A DNA stretch of 64,000 nucleotides from GCA-002697625 sp002697625 (GTDB lineage: Bacteria > Bacteroidota > Bacteroidia > Flavobacteriales > BACL11): the NCBI GenBank assembly GCA_964004625.1, contig CAXFOB010000016.1, forward strand, positions 30,682-94,681, written 5' to 3'. The notes under the pieces are model-generated. The model saw only the letters and a list, made by a program, of their open reading frames with translations. It was not told where the DNA came from and ran no database searches. Every line of letters begins with the position of its first letter. Position 1 is the first letter of the stretch. Made by a program: the position numbers and the translations under genes. Below are positions 9,347 through 17,247 of the stretch, in pieces.

Positions 9347-9986
9347 GATATACGATATTGATATTGCCAAACAAGTTGCCAAATCATTATTGCAAATTAA
9401 AGCAATTATTTTACAACCAAATAATCCTTTTAAATGGGCTGCAGGATGGAACTCTCCAATCTATTGTGACAACAGAAAAACTTTATCCTACCCAGAGATA
9501 AGAACATTTATCAGAACCTCATTAGCCTCTGCTATAAACAACCATTATAAAGGAGCGAATGTAATTGCAGGAGTTGCAACTGCTGGAATTCCTCACGGAG
9601 CATTAGTAGCTGAAGAATTAGGACTTCCTTTTATTTATGTAAGGTCTAAAGCAAAAGAACACGGAAAAAGAAATCAAATAGAAGGACACTTTGAAAAAGG
9701 ACAATCTGTAGTACTAATAGAAGATTTAATTAGTAGTGGGAAAAGTAGTTTGGATGCAGTGTCTGCACTAAGAGAAGCTGGAATGAATGTAAAAGGGTTG
9801 GTATCCATATTTACATATGGTTTTGAAGCAGCAAAACAAAATTTTAAGAACGCAAATTGCGATTTTGTATCACTTTGCGATTATGAAAATATGCTTCCAC
9901 AAGCATTAGAAACAAATTATATTACTAAATCTGAACTCCCTCTATTACAAGAATGGAGAAAAGATCCATCCATTTGGGAAAAATAA
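9345..9986 (+). CDS. pyrE: Orotate phosphoribosyltransferase
   Basis: Catalyses orotate + PRPP to orotidine 5'-phosphate in UMP synthesis. 213 residues, normal length. Visible are the substrate segment WAAGWNSPIYCDNRK and the PRPP-binding motif VLIEDLISSGKSS (around residues 125-137). ATG 9345 is supported by the usual family N-terminus (MI-x-x-x-x-A-x-x-x-A-x-x-LLQI), so the start is not further downstream even though the -7 box ends only four bases upstream. It is followed after four bases by an SRPBCC gene, and the pair is probably one transcript. Confidence 0.95.
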   Translation: MIYDIDIAKQVAKSLLQIKAIILQPNNPFKWAAGWNSPIYCDNRKTLSYPEIRTFIRTSLASAINNHYKGANVIAGVATAGIPHGALVAEELGLPFIYVRSKAKEHGKRNQIEGHFEKGQSVVLIEDLISSGKSSLDAVSALREAGMNVKGLVSIFTYGFEAAKQNFKNANCDFVSLCDYENMLPQALETNYITKSELPLLQEWRKDPSIWEK

Positions 9987-9990
9987 AATT

Positions 9991-10383
9991 ATGTCAACAT
10001 TTAGTGGACCAGAAGTAGTAGTAGAAAACTTAACTGCAGAACAATTATTTAATAAACTGAGTAATCTAAGTAATTTAAAAGAAATTATGCCTTCCACTAT
10101 AGACAGCTTTGAAGCAACAGAAGATACCTGTTCTTTTAAAATGAAAGGAATGCCACAACTAGATTTGCATCTATCTGAAAAAACTCCATTTTCAAAGATA
10201 TCATTGTCTGCGGCTGGAATTCCTGTAAGTTTTTCGTTAGATTGTTTTATTACTGATTGTGGATCAAAATGTCAAGTAAGATTAGAAGTTAATACTGAGT
10301 TAAACATGATGATGAAAATGATGGTAGAAAAACCAATTAATAATTTCTTAAATGTTTTATCTGAAAAACTTAGAACTCTTTAA
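9991..10383 (+). CDS. SRPBCC (START/Bet v1-like) family protein
   Basis: A 130-residue cytoplasmic protein of the SRPBCC helix-grip fold, recognised from its pattern (short strand, LFNKLSNLSNLKEIMP, alternating beta strands, and a C-terminal helix with MVEKPINNFLNVLSEKL). Proteins of this fold bind hydrophobic ligands; the ligand here is unknown. In many Flavobacteriia the same small gene sits between pyrE and the convergent birA, as here. It overlaps the 3' end of birA by four bases. Confidence 0.82.
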   Translation: MSTFSGPEVVVENLTAEQLFNKLSNLSNLKEIMPSTIDSFEATEDTCSFKMKGMPQLDLHLSEKTPFSKISLSAAGIPVSFSLDCFITDCGSKCQVRLEVNTELNMMMKMMVEKPINNFLNVLSEKLRTL

Positions 10384-11111
10384 GACAAATATTTAATCTC
10401 TTGCAGTGTAAATTTTTTAGTAGAATCCTCAAGTTCTAAAACTAAAAAACCATCTCTACTTACAGATCTAATTATTCCGATTTTAATTGAATTATCTACT
10501 TCAAAAATAGAAGCCTTATCTTTTAAATATAAGTAAGAAAAATAATCATCTGAATTTTTTTTCTCAGACATACTCAATCTTTTGGTTATTTTTTTAACAA
10601 ATTCATCTCTAATCTGGTTTACAGAAAAAGAGGCATTAGACTCTAAACAAAAGGAGGTTGCTTTTCTGTTATAATTTGCAAAATCTGTTTGATTAATATT
10701 TAATCCTAATCCTATTATAGTTTGAAGTATTTTATCCTGTTTTACAAAGTTCTGTATTAATATACCACCAACCTTTTTTTTATTAATTAAAATATCATTT
10801 GGCCATTTAATACTTAAGTTTTTAAAGTTATGTTTTTCAAGAACATCTATCACAGATAGAGAGGAAACAATATTTAAATAGAATTGGTTCGTTACGTTTA
10901 TATCTAAATTGAGAACGATACTTATGAGTAAGTTCTTGCCTCGTTCAGAGTTCCACGAATTTAACAACTGTCCTTTTCCTGATTTTTGAAAATCAGCTGT
11001 AATTACAAAATCATCTTGGAATTTATTTTCCTTCAAATATTTTCTTGCAGTTTCATTTGTAGAGTTTACCTCCTTAAAATGTATTATATTTTTGTTTAAT
11101 TCTACTTTCAT
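10380..11111 (-). CDS. birA: Biotin--[acetyl-CoA-carboxylase] ligase
   Basis: Attaches biotin to the carrier lysine of biotin-dependent carboxylases; an acyl-CoA carboxylase subunit lies at the end of this window. 243 residues, catalytic domain only; the N-terminal DNA-binding domain of E. coli BirA is absent, so it is not a repressor. STNETARKYL and the lysine motif IKWPNDILINKKKVGGIL are well conserved. The biotin/AMP loop reads SGKGQLLNSW instead of the usual GRG-x-x-G-x-x-W, so an arginine and a glycine in the loop are changed. It is divergent from rsfS with 61 bases between the starts. Confidence 0.92.
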   Translation of the reverse strand: MKVELNKNIIHFKEVNSTNETARKYLKENKFQDDFVITADFQKSGKGQLLNSWNSERGKNLLISIVLNLDINVTNQFYLNIVSSLSVIDVLEKHNFKNLSIKWPNDILINKKKVGGILIQNFVKQDKILQTIIGLGLNINQTDFANYNRKATSFCLESNASFSVNQIRDEFVKKITKRLSMSEKKNSDDYFSYLYLKDKASIFEVDNSIKIGIIRSVSRDGFLVLELEDSTKKFTLQEIKYLS

Positions 11112-11141
11112 ATAAAGAGTGCAAATATCCGTACAAATTCT

Positions 11142-11149
11142 TACTTTTG
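11142..11149 (+). promoter_or_regulatory. -7 box (TACTTTTG) of the rsfS-ftsH operon
   Basis: TACTTTTG matches TAnnTTTG, 23 bases before the rsfS ATG. No convincing -33 TTTG at the expected distance. Confidence 0.55.
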
Positions 11150-11172
11150 CAGTCGCAATTTAAAAAATAAAT

Positions 11173-11544
11173 ATGATCAAACAAAAACTAGATGAATCTG
11201 ATATCTTATTAGAAACGATAATTGAAGGTATGCGGGAGGTAAAAGGAAAAGATATTACTATTCTAGATTTAAAAAATATTGAAACTGCAGTTTGCAAGTA
11301 TTTTGTAATTTGTAGTGGTACATCAAACACACATGTTTCTTCAGTATCTGACAATGTAAGAAAATTTGTGGCAAAAGAAATGCAGGAGAAACCATGGAAT
11401 ACAGAAGGACAAAGTACCTCCGAATGGATTTTATTGGATTATTCTGACATTGTAGTACATGTATTTCAGGAAAAAACCAGAGCTTTTTATACTTTAGAAG
11501 ACTTATGGGGTGATGCTGAAATAAGAACCTTTGAAAATATATAA
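11173..11544 (+). CDS. rsfS: Ribosome silencing factor RsfS
   Basis: Binds ribosomal protein uL14 and blocks subunit joining in starved cells. 123 residues, the usual size. Family landmarks: DITILDLKNI, CKYFVICSGTSNTHV, PWNTEGQSTSEWILLDYSDIVVHVF and a C-terminal YTLEDLWGDAE. The gene opens an apparent operon with ftsH, DUF2007, cdsA and psd, all closely packed. The ftsH ATG begins four bases after this stop. Confidence 0.95.
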   Translation: MIKQKLDESDILLETIIEGMREVKGKDITILDLKNIETAVCKYFVICSGTSNTHVSSVSDNVRKFVAKEMQEKPWNTEGQSTSEWILLDYSDIVVHVFQEKTRAFYTLEDLWGDAEIRTFENI

Positions 11545-11548
11545 AAAT

Positions 11549-13495
11549 ATGCAATCAAGAAAAACACCAAGTAAAAAAGTTCCACAAAATAATTCTCCAA
11601 TAGGAGGATTTAAGATTTATTGGATTTACGGAATAATAGCAATTATCTTTTTAGGATTGCAATTAACTTCTATTAAATCTTCTGAAAACATTACAGAAAC
11701 TGAGTTTCTAAACAAAGTAGAGAACAATGATGTAAAGTCAGTAACTTTTGTTACAAATGCTGGATATGCAGAAGTAGAATTAATTAATAATCCTTCTAAT
11801 ACTCCACAATTACATTTCAGATATTCTGACATAAAAGATGTTAAAGAGCAGATTAGATTAAAAAACTCTGATAATTATCAAATAATAATAGATAGCAGAG
11901 AGGAAAATAGAATGTTTGGAGAGATATTAAGTTGGATTTTGCCACTTGTATTATTTATAGGTATCTGGATATTAATTATGAGAAGAATGGGAGGAAGCGC
12001 CGGAGGTGGGGGACAGATTTTCAACATAGGTAAATCAAAAGCTAAACTTATAAACAAAGAAGATGTAGCTGTAAATTTTAATGATGTTGCAGGATTAGAA
12101 GGAGCAAAAGAGGAGATAACTGAAATTGTAGATTTCTTAAAATCTCCACAAAAATATACAAAATTGGGTGGTAAAATTCCTAGAGGAGCAATGTTAATTG
12201 GGCCCCCAGGAACTGGTAAAACATTACTTGCAAAAGCAGTTGCTGGAGAAGCTAAAGTTCCATTCTTTTCTCTGTCTGGTTCTGATTTTGTAGAAATGTT
12301 TGTGGGTGTTGGAGCAAGTCGAGTAAGAGATTTATTCAAGCAAGCAAAAGAAAAGGCTCCTTCCATTATTTTTATTGACGAGATTGATGCGATTGGTAGA
12401 GCTAGGGGAAAAAATTCTATGACCGGAGGTAATGATGAAAGGGAAAATACTCTTAATCAACTTCTAACGGAGATGGATGGTTTTGGAACTAATACTGGAG
12501 TAATTGTAATGGCCGCTACTAACAGAGCAGATGTTTTAGATAAAGCCTTAATCAGACCTGGTAGGTTTGATAGACAAATATATGTAGACTTACCCGACCT
12601 AGTAGAACGTAAGGCAATTTTTGAAGTTCATCTAAAACCTCTAAAATTAAGTAAAAACATAGATAGAAATTTTCTTGCCAGACAAACACCAGGATTTTCA
12701 GGTGCAGACATTGCAAATGTTTGTAATGAATCAGCATTAATAGCAGCCAGAAAATCTAAAAAAACCATTGGTAAGCAGGACTTTCTTGATGCAATGGATA
12801 GAATTATTGGTGGAATGGAGAAAAAATCAAAAATCATCTCTCCTATTGAGAAACAAACAATTGCGTATCATGAAGCGGGTCATGCAACTGTTAGTTGGAT
12901 GTTACAATATGCATCTCCATTAGTAAAAGTAACAATTGTACCAAGAGGAAAATCATTAGGAGCGGCTTGGTACTTACCTGAAGAAAGACAACTTACTACA
13001 ACTCAACAACTGGAGGATGAAATGTGTGCAGCTTTAGGAGGTAGAGCTGCCGAAGAAATCTTTTTTGGGAAGATATCTACGGGAGCACTATCTGATTTAG
13101 AAAAGGTAACTAAACAAGCCTACGCAATGATCTCAATTTATGGAATGAGTAAAAAAATAGGGAATATAAGTTATTATGATTCCTCTGGTCAGAATAATGG
13201 ATTTACAAAACCTTATTCTGAAGAAAGAGCAAAAATCATGGATAATGAAGTAACTTCTCTAGTTGAAACACAATACGAAAGAGCTAAAAAAGTATTATTA
13301 GACAATAAAGAAAAACTAGAAAAATTAGCAAATTCATTATTAGAAAATGAAGTAATTTTCAAATCCGACTTAGAAAAGATATTTGGAGAAAGAAAATGGA
13401 AAAGTTATGAAGAAGAAAAACTAAATGAACTAGACTCAAAAGCTGAACAAAAGAAAATCAAACAAGAAGATAATAATGGAGAAAAACTGGACTAA
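11549..13495 (+). CDS. ftsH: ATP-dependent zinc metalloprotease FtsH
   Basis: A membrane-bound AAA+ protease that degrades misfolded and regulatory proteins. 648 residues. Two membrane segments (about residues 22-42 and 127-147) flank a periplasmic domain and are followed by a Gly-rich linker. The AAA module has Walker A GPPGTGKT, Walker B IIFIDEIDAIG and the second region of homology with RPGRFDRQI. The zinc site is HEAGH near residue 440. ATG 11549 is preferred to TTG 11531, which would overlap rsfS. The acidic/basic tail after residue 600 is typical. The 3' end overlaps the DUF2007 gene by 20 bases. Confidence 0.97.
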   Translation: MQSRKTPSKKVPQNNSPIGGFKIYWIYGIIAIIFLGLQLTSIKSSENITETEFLNKVENNDVKSVTFVTNAGYAEVELINNPSNTPQLHFRYSDIKDVKEQIRLKNSDNYQIIIDSREENRMFGEILSWILPLVLFIGIWILIMRRMGGSAGGGGQIFNIGKSKAKLINKEDVAVNFNDVAGLEGAKEEITEIVDFLKSPQKYTKLGGKIPRGAMLIGPPGTGKTLLAKAVAGEAKVPFFSLSGSDFVEMFVGVGASRVRDLFKQAKEKAPSIIFIDEIDAIGRARGKNSMTGGNDERENTLNQLLTEMDGFGTNTGVIVMAATNRADVLDKALIRPGRFDRQIYVDLPDLVERKAIFEVHLKPLKLSKNIDRNFLARQTPGFSGADIANVCNESALIAARKSKKTIGKQDFLDAMDRIIGGMEKKSKIISPIEKQTIAYHEAGHATVSWMLQYASPLVKVTIVPRGKSLGAAWYLPEERQLTTTQQLEDEMCAALGGRAAEEIFFGKISTGALSDLEKVTKQAYAMISIYGMSKKIGNISYYDSSGQNNGFTKPYSEERAKIMDNEVTSLVETQYERAKKVLLDNKEKLEKLANSLLENEVIFKSDLEKIFGERKWKSYEEEKLNELDSKAEQKKIKQEDNNGEKLD

Positions 13496-13694
13496 AATAT
13501 TCAGTTCAACCAATCCTATAGAGGTGGAAATTTTGAAACAAATGTTAAAAGAAAATGGGGTAATATCTATTGACATCAATCAACAAGATTCATCATATAA
13601 TATGTTTGGAAATATAAATCTTTATGTTCAAGAGGAATATGTAGAACATGCTAATAAATTAATGACAAAAAACAACAATGAACGAAACTCTTAA
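13476..13694 (+). CDS. DUF2007 (putative signal-transducing) small protein
   Basis: 72 residues. The pattern WTKIFSSTNPIEVEILKQMLKENGV followed by a short strand and an acidic YVQEEYVEHANKLM matches DUF2007, a ferredoxin-like small domain of unknown role. It is sandwiched with overlaps between ftsH and cdsA (20 and 17 bases), so it is translated from the same message. There is no signal peptide or membrane segment. Confidence 0.78.
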   Translation: MEKNWTKIFSSTNPIEVEILKQMLKENGVISIDINQQDSSYNMFGNINLYVQEEYVEHANKLMTKNNNERNS

Positions 13695-14289
13695 AAGAGC
13701 ACTTTCTGGCTTAGTTTATGTTGCTATTATGTGGTTTGGGACTTCTTATTCAAATACGTCAAAATTCCTATTATTTTCGGTAATTATCATTTTTTCTAAT
13801 TATGAAATGTGGAAGCTTAGAAAAGGAAAAGCCATAACATTTCATTATTTTTATGTTTGGACATTAATGCTATCCTTATTTTTAAAAGTAGAAACATTAC
13901 TTTTTATCTACCTTCTAACCTGGACATTTGACACTTTTGCTTATTTATTTGGAGTGAAATTCGGAAAACATAAAATAATGCCATTAATTTCTCCAAAAAA
14001 ATCTTGGGAAGGATTTATTGGAGGATTATTATCTACAATTATTGCAAGTTATATCATCTATGATGTGAATTTTTTTGAAGGAATTGATTTAGTTTCACTT
14101 ATCATTATTACCTTTATTCTACCATTTACAGCTACCTTAGGTGATTTTATAGAATCTCACTTGAAAAGACAAGCTGGTGTAAAAGACTCAGGAAACTTTA
14201 TTCCAGGGCATGGAGGTATGTTAGATAGAATAGATTCCTTTATGATTACAATACCTGTAATTTATATTTTAACAAATTTACTTAAATGA
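13678..14289 (+). CDS. cdsA: Phosphatidate cytidylyltransferase
   Basis: Makes CDP-diacylglycerol from phosphatidic acid and CTP in the inner membrane. About 203 residues, shorter than the E. coli enzyme, with roughly six membrane segments. The signature at the C-terminus is intact (S-x-x-KRQAGVKDSGNFIPGHGG-x-x-DR). SPKKSWEGFIGG is the other conserved block. It overlaps the preceding DUF2007 gene and the following psd gene (four bases), so phospholipid synthesis is coupled to the ftsH operon. Confidence 0.94.
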   Translation: MNETLKRALSGLVYVAIMWFGTSYSNTSKFLLFSVIIIFSNYEMWKLRKGKAITFHYFYVWTLMLSLFLKVETLLFIYLLTWTFDTFAYLFGVKFGKHKIMPLISPKKSWEGFIGGLLSTIIASYIIYDVNFFEGIDLVSLIIITFILPFTATLGDFIESHLKRQAGVKDSGNFIPGHGGMLDRIDSFMITIPVIYILTNLLK

Positions 14290-14933
14290 CACTACATAAA
14301 GAAGGGATCAAAATCCTAAGAAATGAAATTATAATTTTTACAATTTTAAACTACTTATTTTATATTTATACACCTATTTATTTAGCCTATTTTATTACTG
14401 CATTTACAACTTTTCTATTTATTATGTCTGTTTATTTTTTCAGAATACCTAACAGAAAATTAGAAAGAAAAGACAGAACAGTATACTCACCTTGTGATGG
14501 TAAAGTAGTTATAATAGAAGAAGTAGATGAACCTGAATTTTATAAAGACAGAAGGATTCAGGTGAGTATTTTTATGTCACCTTTAAACGTACATAATCAA
14601 CTTTACCCCATTTCTGGAAAAGTAGAGTACACGAAATATCATCCAGGAAAATATCTTGTCGCTTGGCATCCAAAATCCTCATTGCTAAATGAAAGAAGTA
14701 CAGTTGTTGTTAAAAATGAGAATATATCTGTATTATTTCGACAAATTGCAGGAGCTGTAGCCAGAAGAATCATAACCTATTGTAAAGTTGGTGACACAGC
14801 AACATCATCTGATGAATATGGATTTATTAAATTTGGATCTAGAGTAGATGTCTTTTTACCCTTAGGAACTAAAATAAATATTAGATTAAATGAAGTAGTA
14901 AAAGCGGGGCAAAGTATAATTGCTGAGTATTAA
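14286..14933 (+). CDS. psd: Phosphatidylserine decarboxylase, short form
   Basis: Converts phosphatidylserine to phosphatidylethanolamine. 215 residues, the short PSD type. Two hydrophobic segments near the N-terminus anchor it. SPCDGKVV and the C-terminal FGSRVDVFLP are visible; in the family the enzyme cleaves itself at the Gly-Ser pair to generate the pyruvoyl group. HEKE-type start residues (TLHKEGIKI) match the usual N-terminus. It directly follows cdsA and so receives lipid intermediates of the same pathway; a phosphatidylserine synthase is not in this window. Confidence 0.94.
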   Translation: MTLHKEGIKILRNEIIIFTILNYLFYIYTPIYLAYFITAFTTFLFIMSVYFFRIPNRKLERKDRTVYSPCDGKVVIIEEVDEPEFYKDRRIQVSIFMSPLNVHNQLYPISGKVEYTKYHPGKYLVAWHPKSSLLNERSTVVVKNENISVLFRQIAGAVARRIITYCKVGDTATSSDEYGFIKFGSRVDVFLPLGTKINIRLNEVVKAGQSIIAEY

Positions 14934-14944
14934 ACTAAATTTAC

Positions 14945-14952
14945 TATATTTG
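14945..14952 (+). promoter_or_regulatory. -7 box (TATATTTG) of the Lys/Cys repeat gene
   Basis: TATATTTG matches TAnnTTTG, 24 bases before ATG 14977, with TTG at 14920-14922 as a possible weak -33 element. With the terminator at 15364-15390 it frames the gene as its own transcription unit. Confidence 0.6.
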
Positions 14953-14976
14953 TAGTCTATTTAAAAAACTAATAAA

Positions 14977-15342
14977 ATGAAAAAAATATCAATTGTAATA
15001 CTGTCATTCTTTTTTATAGGAATTAATATTACTTATGCACAAACTACTTCAGAAGAAGTGAAAACAGAACAAACTGGTGTTAAAACAGAAAAAGTTTGCA
15101 GTGAAGTGGAAAAGAAATCTTGCTCTAAAGAAGCAAAGAAATCTTGTTCTAAAGAAGCAAAGAAATCTTGCTCTAAAGAGAAAAAGAAATCATGCTCTAA
15201 AGAAGCAAAGAAATCTTGCTCTAAAGAAGCAAAGAAATCTTGCTCTAAAGAAGCGAAGAAATCTTGCTCTAAAGAAGTAAAAAGATCTTGCTCAAAAGAA
15301 AAAAAGAAATCTCAATGTTGCAAGACAGCTTCTAAAAACTAA
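14977..15342 (+). CDS. Secreted Lys/Cys-rich octapeptide-repeat protein, function unknown
   Basis: 121 residues. A clear signal peptide (about 1-22, ending TYAQ) is followed by an acidic spacer and then eight tandem octapeptides of consensus KKSCSKEA, ending in SQCCKTASKN. The mature part carries 11 cysteines at eight-residue spacing and is very rich in lysine. It has no recognisable domain. Regular cysteines in the periplasm could bind metals or form disulfide cross-links; both are guesses. It has its own -7 box and terminator. The repeats are nearly identical at the DNA level, so copy number may vary between strains. Confidence 0.8.
   Translation: MKKISIVILSFFFIGINITYAQTTSEEVKTEQTGVKTEKVCSEVEKKSCSKEAKKSCSKEAKKSCSKEKKKSCSKEAKKSCSKEAKKSCSKEAKKSCSKEVKRSCSKEKKKSQCCKTASKN
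15112..15303 (+). repeat. Eight tandem 24-bp coding repeats (KKSCSKEA)
   Basis: Eight units of 24 bases start at 15112, 15136, 15160, 15184, 15208, 15232, 15256 and 15280. Units 1, 2, 4, 5 and 6 encode KKSCSKEA, unit 3 KKSCSKEK, unit 7 KKSCSKEV and unit 8 KRSCSKEK. Differences are few, mostly in the last codons, which points to recent expansion by slippage or unequal recombination. Confidence 0.97.
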
Positions 15343-15363
15343 TTATAAAATATAATTAAATTT

Positions 15364-15390
15364 AAAAGCCACTTAATTGTGGCTTTTTTT
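15364..15390 (+). terminator. Rho-independent terminator after the repeat gene
   Basis: A nine-base stem, AAAAGCCAC (15364-15372) with GTGGCTTTT (15379-15387), loop TTAATT, and a T-run to 15390. It ends 12 bases before the next ATG. Confidence 0.92.
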
Positions 15391-15402
15391 ACATCAAAAA
15401 TT

Positions 15403-16044
15403 ATGGAATTTTTACCAGAAGAAATTGAAAAATACTCTCTAAAAAATACAAGTAAAGAATCTAAACTATTAGCAGAGTTAAACAGAGAAACTTGGGCTAA
15501 AGTAATGATCCCTAGAATGCTATCAGGACACCTACAAGGAAGAATATTGAGTATGATTTCAAAAATGATTAATCCAGAAACAATTATAGAAATAGGAACC
15601 TATACTGGTTATTCTGCATTATGTTTAGCAGAAGGTCTTTCTGAAAATGGAATTCTTCACACTATTGATGTAAATGAAGAATACACCTCTTATGCTCATA
15701 AATATTTTAAAAAATCAAATTATACAGATAACATTAAACAGCATATTGGAAATGCTTTAGATGTAATTCCTTTTATTTCTGAAAAAGTACAATTAGTATT
15801 TATTGATGCTGATAAAGAAAATTATAGTAATTACTATAACCTTATTTTTGAAAAATTAGAAGTTGGTGGATATATAATTGCAGATAATGTGCTTTGGAGT
15901 GGAAAAGTATTAGACAATAAAATGGATGAAGAAACTAAAGCTTTAGATGAATATAATAAAATAATTCATGCAGATGATAGAGTAGAAAATGTTTTACTTC
16001 CAGTGAGAGATGGTCTTATGATTTGCAGAAAAATATCTGATTAA
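15403..16044 (+). CDS. SAM-dependent O-methyltransferase (COMT-like class I)
   Basis: 213 residues, cytoplasmic. The SAM-binding motif IEIGTYTGYSALCLAEGL and the later VFIDADKENYSNYY and ADNVLWSGKV identify the catechol/caffeoyl-CoA O-methyltransferase-like family, whose D and N residues bind a divalent metal. The physiological substrate is unknown. A GTG at 15379 lies inside the terminator stem and is not a credible start, so ATG 15403 was chosen. No TAnnTTTG box lies between the terminator and this ATG, so expression may depend on read-through from the repeat gene. Confidence 0.9.
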   Translation: MEFLPEEIEKYSLKNTSKESKLLAELNRETWAKVMIPRMLSGHLQGRILSMISKMINPETIIEIGTYTGYSALCLAEGLSENGILHTIDVNEEYTSYAHKYFKKSNYTDNIKQHIGNALDVIPFISEKVQLVFIDADKENYSNYYNLIFEKLEVGGYIIADNVLWSGKVLDNKMDEETKALDEYNKIIHADDRVENVLLPVRDGLMICRKISD

Positions 16045-16048
16045 GTCT

Positions 16049-16056
16049 TACATTTG
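16049..16056 (+). promoter_or_regulatory. -7 box (TACATTTG) of the proline dehydrogenase gene
   Basis: TACATTTG matches TAnnTTTG, 27 bases before ATG 16084. TTTG at 16022-16025 is a possible -33 element with a long 23-base spacer. Confidence 0.55.
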
Positions 16057-16083
16057 CAAAAACTAAAATAGAGAGTTATATAA

Positions 16084-17247
16084 ATGGATTTCAACAACTT
16101 TAAAGTAGCCTTCTCCAATAAATCAGATTCTGATTTAAACAGAGCCTCTCTCCTATTTAAAAGTATTAGTAACCCTACAATGTCTAGTCTTTTAACTGGT
16201 GTTATAAAAATCTGTTTATGGTTAAAATTTCCAATTACTCCTATTATTAAAGCTACTGTTTTTAAACATTTTTGTGGAGGAACAACAATTACAGACAGTC
16301 AAAAAACGATAGAATCTTTATGGAAATCTAATATAGGAACTATTCTAGATTATTCTGCAGAGGGAAAGAAATCTGAAGAAGATTTTAATCATGTAATGGA
16401 AGAGACAATCCGTACAATTCTAAAAGCAAAATCAGAAGAATCAATTCCTTTTTCTGTATTTAAATTTACAGGACTTACTCATTTCTCATTATTAGAAAAA
16501 ATAAGCTCTGAATTCCCTCTATCTGAAAAGGAACAAAAAGAAAAAGAGAACTTTATATATAGAGTTGAAAGAATTTGTAAAACTGCAGCTGAAAACAAAG
16601 TACCTATTTTTATAGACGCAGAAGAAAGTTGGATTCAGGATATAATTGACAATTTAACACTTGAAATGATGAAGAAATTCAACAAAACAGAATGTTGGAT
16701 TTACAATACTTTACAGATGTACAGAAAGGATCGATTTGCATACCTAAAAGAACTTCTTGAAATAGCTGAAGAAGAAAAGTTTTTATTAGGATTAAAGATT
16801 GTAAGAGGAGCTTATCATGAAAAAGAAATAGAAAGAGCAAAAGAAAAAGGATATGCTTGTCCTGTACATACAGTAAAAGAAAATACAGATAGAGATTACA
16901 ATGAAGCTTTAAGAATTTGTGTTAAGAATTCCGACTTTATATCTATTTGTGCTGGAACTCATAATGAACAAAGCTCTTTACTTTTATCTGAATTAATGGA
17001 AGAAAATAATTTAAATAAGAATGATAAACGATTTTTCTTTTCACAACTACTAGGAATGAGCGATCATATAAGTTACAATCTATCAGAACATGGATATAAT
17101 ATAGCAAAATACGTTCCTTACGGACCCGTCAAAGATGTTCTTCCTTACCTTATTAGAAGAGCAGAAGAGAACAGTTCTATAGCTGGGCAAATGGGAAGAG
17201 AACTTGCTAATATTATGAAAGAAAAAAAGAGACGGAAAAATTCTTAA
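16084..17247 (+). CDS. Proline dehydrogenase
   Basis: Oxidises proline to pyrroline-5-carboxylate with FAD, passing electrons to quinone. 387 residues, a stand-alone PRODH domain without the P5C dehydrogenase half of PutA. Barrel motifs: IFIDAEESWIQD, YNTLQMYRKD, KIVRGAYHEKEIERAKEKGY and YVPYGPVKDVLPYLIRRAEEN, where the paired arginines hold the substrate carboxylate. It abuts the convergent argS gene with no spacer. The neighbouring amidinotransferase-type genes also feed arginine carbon toward this pathway. Confidence 0.95.
   Translation: MDFNNFKVAFSNKSDSDLNRASLLFKSISNPTMSSLLTGVIKICLWLKFPITPIIKATVFKHFCGGTTITDSQKTIESLWKSNIGTILDYSAEGKKSEEDFNHVMEETIRTILKAKSEESIPFSVFKFTGLTHFSLLEKISSEFPLSEKEQKEKENFIYRVERICKTAAENKVPIFIDAEESWIQDIIDNLTLEMMKKFNKTECWIYNTLQMYRKDRFAYLKELLEIAEEEKFLLGLKIVRGAYHEKEIERAKEKGYACPVHTVKENTDRDYNEALRICVKNSDFISICAGTHNEQSSLLLSELMEENNLNKNDKRFFFSQLLGMSDHISYNLSEHGYNIAKYVPYGPVKDVLPYLIRRAEENSSIAGQMGRELANIMKEKKRRKNS

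Noticed and set aside
15077..15280. A second open frame across the Lys/Cys repeats
   Set aside because: It is a frame-shifted shadow produced by the 24-bp repeat and lacks a promoter or signal peptide.
15112..15303. A CRISPR-like array
   Set aside because: The 24-bp units are directly adjacent, coding and have no spacers.
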